From Druceiella hillmani (Eukaryota > Arthropoda > Insecta > Lepidoptera > Hepialidae): DNA of 64,000 bases. The position numbers were made by a program, and so were the translations under genes. Under the pieces are notes generated by a model, which was not told where the DNA came from, did not search any database, and worked only from the letters and a program-made list of their open reading frames with translations. Positions 59,371 to 64,000 of the stretch are shown in pieces (position 1 is the first letter of the stretch; every line of letters starts with the position of its first letter). The stretch lies in NCBI GenBank assembly GCA_039881145.1, contig JAYKKI010000074.1, forward strand, positions 9,154,501 through 9,218,500, read 5' to 3'.

Positions 59371-60330
59371 TTTCCTAATAATATCTAAAAGGACGACACA
59401 AATATTGTAGGAACAGCAGGAGTTAAAAATGTCACATCCCATAAATTTATTTTTTTGGAACAATACATTTTTAAAACACAAAATATCTTATAATACAGAC
59501 ATTCAATTTGTAGCTGCACATTTGTTGTTGTACTGTAGCAATTTTAAAATACAAGCTGTTGAGTGGTAAATTTTTCTTATAAATTCTAAAAATTTCCCAA
59601 GTCATATAAGTTTACCTCTACATACAAGGACAACAATACGGATTTGTGAAGTGGTTTTTATTAATGCGCATTTTATTCTCGGAGAGCAAATGAGACCAAG
59701 AACAATTTTCTACTCTGTCTCCATTAAATTTAATAATTCATAATTTATTTAGTTTTCCAACCATTTTCGCAGTTTTCCAATACCGGTTTTTAATTGGCCT
59801 CTGTGCCTAGAACATTCTAAAAAAGTAAAAAATTTAGGAGGATTCAAATAAGAGAATTTAACTGCTTTCGGTTAACTTACTCGTATGATAAATTTTTACG
59901 TTTTTTTTTTGGTTTCGCTATAAATCCATTTTATATTTGTCTTCCTGCGTATAAATGATGTCACCTTCAAACTTTAAAAAGCCATGGTGAAGCAGATGGT
60001 TAGTGCAGTACAGTTTTTACACTATCAAAAAAAGACAATTAAGACATAACAAAATTTGAAAGGTTAAATAATATCAAAATGTTATGTTCTCTTTGAATCC
60101 CGCATTGAAATATTTATGAAAAATGTAATGTTATGAGCGTCTCACTATAGAAATACGAAGATTTTTTAGTAAAGCCAGGGTACATCTGCGTGCAGTCGCC
60201 AACGTCGCCGGAATCAACTTAAGTATTAAGCTACTATTCGGGAGAGCTCTCGTTTCTCCGCGCACATCGCGAGCCGACAAACTTCTCGTTCGAATTTAAA
60301 CGCCAGTAAATTCCTACAAGTATGTTTTAT
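59371..60330. other. Intergenic DNA, no gene recognised
   Basis: 60180-60300 is noticeably GC-rich and CpG-containing for this window and directly precedes the large tandem array, so it may be part of the same element. Confidence 0.4.
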
Positions 60331-61185
60331 GACGACTACCGGCAACTTTCAAAGGCAGGTCCTTCTGTTCTCACTATGCGTTTCTCTTAAAAATGAATTT
60401 ATACAGATTCTTCTTTTAGACAATGACATTCAATAAGGAATCAGCATGGCTTTCTCAGCAGCTTAGTATTAACTTGGTATACACATTGGAAAACTGTTAC
60501 CAAAACAATTTAAGATTACCCGGTCAGTATTTGTTGGGTGATATTAATATTGTTAGATTATATTGTGACAAAATGTTACTAAAACAACCCGGTCAGTATT
60601 TATTATGTGATATCTGACGATTACCGGCAACTTTCAAAGGCAGGCCTTTCTGTTCCCACTATGTGCTTCCCTTCATGATGATTTTATAGAGATTCTTCTT
60701 TAAGATTATAGAAATACTTTACAGGCCCATCATTTCCTTATAGAAAATTAAACACATTTTTAAAAATAATGAAATACAGATGTATTCAATAAGGAACCAA
60801 CGTGGCTTTCTCAGCGGCTTAGTATTAGTTGGTATACACATTGGAAAACTGTTACCAAAACAAATTAAGCTTACTCGGCCAGTACTTGTTGGGTGATATT
60901 AATATTGTTAGGTGAAATTGTGACAAACTGTTACTAAAACAACCCGGTCAGTACTTGTTAGGTGATATCGTGACGACTACCGGCAACTTTCAAAGGCAGG
61001 CCTTTTTGTTCCCACTATGTGTTTCTCTTCAAGATTAATTTATACAGATACTTCTTTAAGGCTATAGATATACTTCACAGGTCCATCATTTCCTTATAAA
61101 AAATTAAACACATTTCTAAGAACAATGAAATACGGGTGTATTCAATAAGGAACCAACGTGGCTTTCTCAGTGGATTGGTATTATA
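60331..61185. repeat. Large tandem array, units of about 285-356 bp
   Basis: The phrase ACCGGCAACTTTCAAAGGCA recurs in units beginning at 60331, 60616 and 60972. The first unit is about 70 bp shorter because it lacks a segment containing CATCATTTCCTTATA, and the third is incomplete, ending near 61185. Within units 1 and 2 a smaller duplication is visible: CCCGGTCAGTA-type phrases occur twice about 65-70 bp apart, each after GTTACYAAAACAA. The frame at 60423 is a product of this duplication, not a gene. Confidence 0.9.
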
Positions 61186-61448
61186 AATAAGTAAATAGGG
61201 TTACTAAATAATTTTAATAATGGATAATTTTATTATAGATATTTAACTCATAAATAAATTAATGCGACAGAACTTCAAACAAAGTAGAATATTTAAAAAA
61301 ACGGCTCGAAAAAGTATTATCCATATTTCCGAACATTAGTAACCGGTTACACTATATTCAATCTTAACTATACATTTCTCCTTACTCATACTATATTGAT
61401 AGTAGGGCACATATTAAAGTCAGGCCTAATGGTCGTATGTATTAATTC
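61186..61448. other. AT-rich intergenic DNA, nothing recognised
   Basis: Short gap between the array and the next mobile element. Confidence 0.5.
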
Positions 61449-61725
61449 GAATAAAGGTTAAATGAAACTACATGATGTAGTATTATTTCTACTTTCTTTG
61501 AGTTCTATATCACGACCTAGGTTTCGTTGTATTACAACATATTAGCAAAGATGTAAAATCTTCGCTAATAGCCCACCTGAAGATGTTGTAATACAACGAA
61601 ACATAGGTCATGGTAAAGAACTTAAAGAAAGTAGAAATAATACAATATCACGTAGTTTCATTTAATTGTGAATAACGAATTTTTACAAAATTAACGCCAA
61701 ATATATTTAATATTAGAATAAAGGT
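61449..61725 (+). mobile_element. Copy D of the hammerhead-bearing short repeat family, with 10-bp target-site duplication
   Basis: Direct repeats gaataaaggt at 61449-61458 and 61716-61725 bracket a 257 bp element with two inverted arms and the one-sided tail on the right (about 61666-61715). The left arm has lost about 13 bases covering the hammerhead 5' core, while the right arm retains the motif (61573-61613). Confidence 0.9.
61573..61613 (+). ncRNA. Hammerhead-like motif in copy D (stems weakened)
   Basis: Core CTGAAGA, GAA and the cleavage-site C are intact, and helix II (GTTGT with ACAAC) is perfect. Helix III is ACATAGGT with one mismatch and helix I has lost its first pair (CCAC facing ATGG). 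Probably inactive or weak, but it shows the motif was shared by the family's ancestor. Confidence 0.5.
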
Positions 61726-62059
61726 ATAGAAATTATATATTTACTCGTGTTAAACATTAATCGAAACTATTAAAAAACGAGAACTTCCAAACAACCCCAT
61801 AATCTCATTCCTAAAACGGCAAATAGAATAGGAAAAATATAAAGAGTGGCGTCTTTCATAATACAGATTTGATCGATCCAAGTGTGTGAAAAAGTGGCAA
61901 ACCCTATAGAATATCCGTGCGCCTTTTTGACAGATGAAGTAAGCTGTGATATTGTACTCTTACATAACAGTCAGGAGCTCAAACCGGTACCAAACTAAGG
62001 TTGAGAAGTCAGCAATACAATAAGTTAATAAATTAAAAAAGAAATCATTATCTAAAGCA
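61726..62059. other. Intergenic DNA, nothing recognised
   Basis: No motif-bearing frame. Confidence 0.45.
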
Positions 62060-62660
62060 ATTCCCGTCGGAGTCGAAGAGAATATTGTCCGACCATGTCC
62101 ATTTTAAAAACTGAAGCAAGCGAATAAAGGGTTTTATTGAATATTTGTCATATAAAAATTTATTACCACTAATGTATAAGTTACTTAGTGCGGAGATCAG
62201 GTGACTTCACTGGTTTCAAGGTTACTACGGACTAAAGATTTTAACAAGGTGACAATGCAAACATTATTATGGAAACAGTGGGAACGTCGCATCACAAATA
62301 CTAGCACCCTACAGGCCTTTTGATATTTAAGTGATATGATTTTGAAATGTTAAATGGCTACCCATAATCATATCGAGATCCTACCACAGATGATACTCAT
62401 AAGTCCGCCATTCCATTTAATTAATAATTCTGCATCAAAGGTACACGTAGGCGGGAATACGTCATTATTTCATATATACTTACATTAAATTGTAGTTTAT
62501 GGCACTAATTCCATTGAAACTCTGAGTCGCTATCACTTTAAAATTTTCTATACCCACGAATAGTTTAAAATAAACAACAAACAAAAGGCAACGAGCAGTG
62601 TTGACGACTGAGTGTAAATCATCAATCACAATTGGACACAAATTAAATCAGTTTTAATAG
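62060..62660 (-). pseudogene. CR1/Jockey-like LINE reverse transcriptase relic, copy 2
   Basis: On the minus strand, about 62635-62560 reads DDLHSVVNTARCLLF, then YFKLFVGIENFK, the active-site block with FADD decayed. Further down, near 62235-62190, it reads TLLKSLVRSNLE and then SPH, the usual block after the palm. It corresponds closely to the relic at 11.2-12.1 kb: both share SVVN-ARCLLF and GTCGAAGAGAA. It is the same family and strand, with many stops. The GVPQG block upstream is unreadable. About 62700-62950 may be a further decayed portion. Confidence 0.75.
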
Positions 62661-63324
62661 TATTTTAAAATTCAGTACCTCAAAAAAAAATAACGGAAAT
62701 ATTAAAATATCACTCACGTGTCCTTCTATCTATTACGGTATATCGATTGAAAAAACTATCAAAACTATAAATAATCCCTTCAAATGAGACCGCAAAAATA
62801 TATGTTTATTGCACTGAAAAATATGGAAAAAATATATCATCCCTCTCCCTTCCTCTTCCTTTTTAATTAACTGAGAACAATCTAAATAATCGATTAATTG
62901 CTTTAGTATAGGGTTACACTTCAAAAATATAGTCAGCTTCTTTTTCTCGAACCTAACGATTGTTTAGTCAAAGGTTTTCTTTATCGAAACTGCAAAACTT
63001 TAGAATCGACTGAATCCTGACATAAGGAATTATTCACCAGGTTATGTATAAATATTTTCAAATCGTCTTAGTCACCCTCATACCTTCATCCTTTGTCAAA
63101 ATCTCCGAGTTCTACCACTTCCTAATTTCATCTTGCTGCTATAAATCATGTCAATACCTGATAATCTTCATTTACATAGGAAATTATTTAATTATGATTT
63201 TTAGAATTCCGCACCTCATAAGGAACGGAGAACTTTTATAAAACAGTCCGTGTATCCCTCTGTCACTGTCTTTTTTTTCAGAAAATACCTGACATTCAAA
63301 CCCTAAATATGAATATCTATAAAT

Positions 63325-63327
<3 letters not shown>
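62661..63327. other. AT-rich intergenic DNA, possible extension of the LINE relic
   Basis: No readable block; frames at 62733 and 63044 lack motifs. Confidence 0.35.

Positions 63328-63374
<47 letters not shown>
63328..63374. repeat. (TA)n microsatellite
   Basis: About 45 bp of AT alternation. Confidence 0.95.
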
Positions 63375-63380
<6 letters not shown>

Positions 63381-64000
63381 TGGAGATAAACTGTACTAAT
63401 TTCATGCAGAGCTACCAACCAGCAACGTTGCGGCAATCCTGGAAAACGCGACAACTAAGGTGATGCTATTAAAACTCCTTGCTTTTGTCCAAAAGAAGTA
63501 ATTAAATTAAGTTTACTGTTGCCACTTGAGAACCTAAAAAATTATACCCCTTTTTATTGTATACTTCCAGATATACCTGATAATTATTAGTAGTAACTAG
63601 TATTTTAGCTCATAATAAGTACGTAAATAGCAGAATGTACATAATTAAATCTGCCTCAGTCTACCTGTACGATTTAAAACTATCTGCTGATAATTACCAA
63701 GCGTATATTACTTAGATACCTTCCGGTAACCATCAGCGATTTTCCATTAATTTCTGGATTGCTTTTTTGTTATTTAGATGCAGCCTTTCTGTTTGCTATA
63801 GGATTATATTTCGTATATTTTTTTTTCGAGTTTATCTAAGTTTGGTCTTCCTTGTTGTATTAGTGTATCTAGCCCATATTTTCTGATATAAAATAGAATG
63901 CGCCCACTACAAAATGTATGTATGAATATCAGGCTACCTGGAAAAAGTTAGAAGTAAATATCTAATATAAATCAGGTAAAATGGTCATGTAATATTGAGT
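63375..64000. other. Intergenic DNA to window end, nothing recognised
   Basis: No motif-bearing frame on either strand. Confidence 0.45.

Noticed and set aside
63328..63405. Ile/Tyr repeat peptide in a minus-strand frame
   Set aside because: It is a translation of the (TA)n microsatellite.

Overview
This is a gene-poor, very AT-rich piece of an animal nuclear genome, most likely an insect. The evidence is the mix of retroelements (BEL/Pao, Gypsy-like, Jockey-clade, RTE-clade and CR1/Jockey-like LINE sequence), many dinucleotide microsatellites and MITE-like palindromes, and the absence of prokaryotic gene organisation. I found no convincing host protein-coding gene, tRNA, rRNA or CRISPR array. 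The species cannot be named from this sequence.

Layout. 1-728 is a dead BEL/Pao integrase region. 1.5-4.2 kb holds a 1.2 kb imperfect inverted repeat, a 35-bp tandem array and a MITE with 49-bp terminal inverted repeats. 10.4-12.1 kb carries two LINE reverse-transcriptase relics, one with an in-frame 36-bp tandem expansion. 18.8-19.6 kb is a Gypsy-like gag/protease relic. 20-33 kb is mostly intergenic DNA with hairpins, microsatellites and repeat pairs. 34.4-35.9 kb is an RTE-clade LINE relic. 38.1-41.1 kb is the one fresh element: a Jockey-clade LINE with an open 848-codon frame, a poly(A) tail, a perfect 13-bp target-site duplication and an inverted 5' end. 46.9-47.3 kb is a GC-richer patch with a TATA/initiator-like core promoter, possibly a solo LTR. 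52.3-56.3 kb is bounded by a 0.35-0.4 kb inverted repeat pair. 58.8-59.4 kb is a decayed array of about 84 bp units with recurring hairpins, and 60.3-61.2 kb is a larger tandem array. Near 62 kb lies a second copy of the CR1/Jockey-like LINE relic.

The most interesting element is a short interspersed family with four copies (about 7.8, 22.4, 46.2 and 61.5 kb). Full copies are two long inverted arms followed by an AT-rich tail on one side only, and two copies are flanked by target-site duplications of 12 and 10 bp. The arms carry a motif that matches a type I hammerhead ribozyme, with a helix III so short and self-complementary that it would need to act as a dimer. Hammerheads of that style are known from Penelope-like retroelements, so I read the family as a non-autonomous Penelope-like or retrozyme-like element. 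The best motif is at 46280-46320 on the minus strand.

The coding relics do not work together as a pathway. They are independent insertions of different ages; only the 38-41 kb LINE looks recent.
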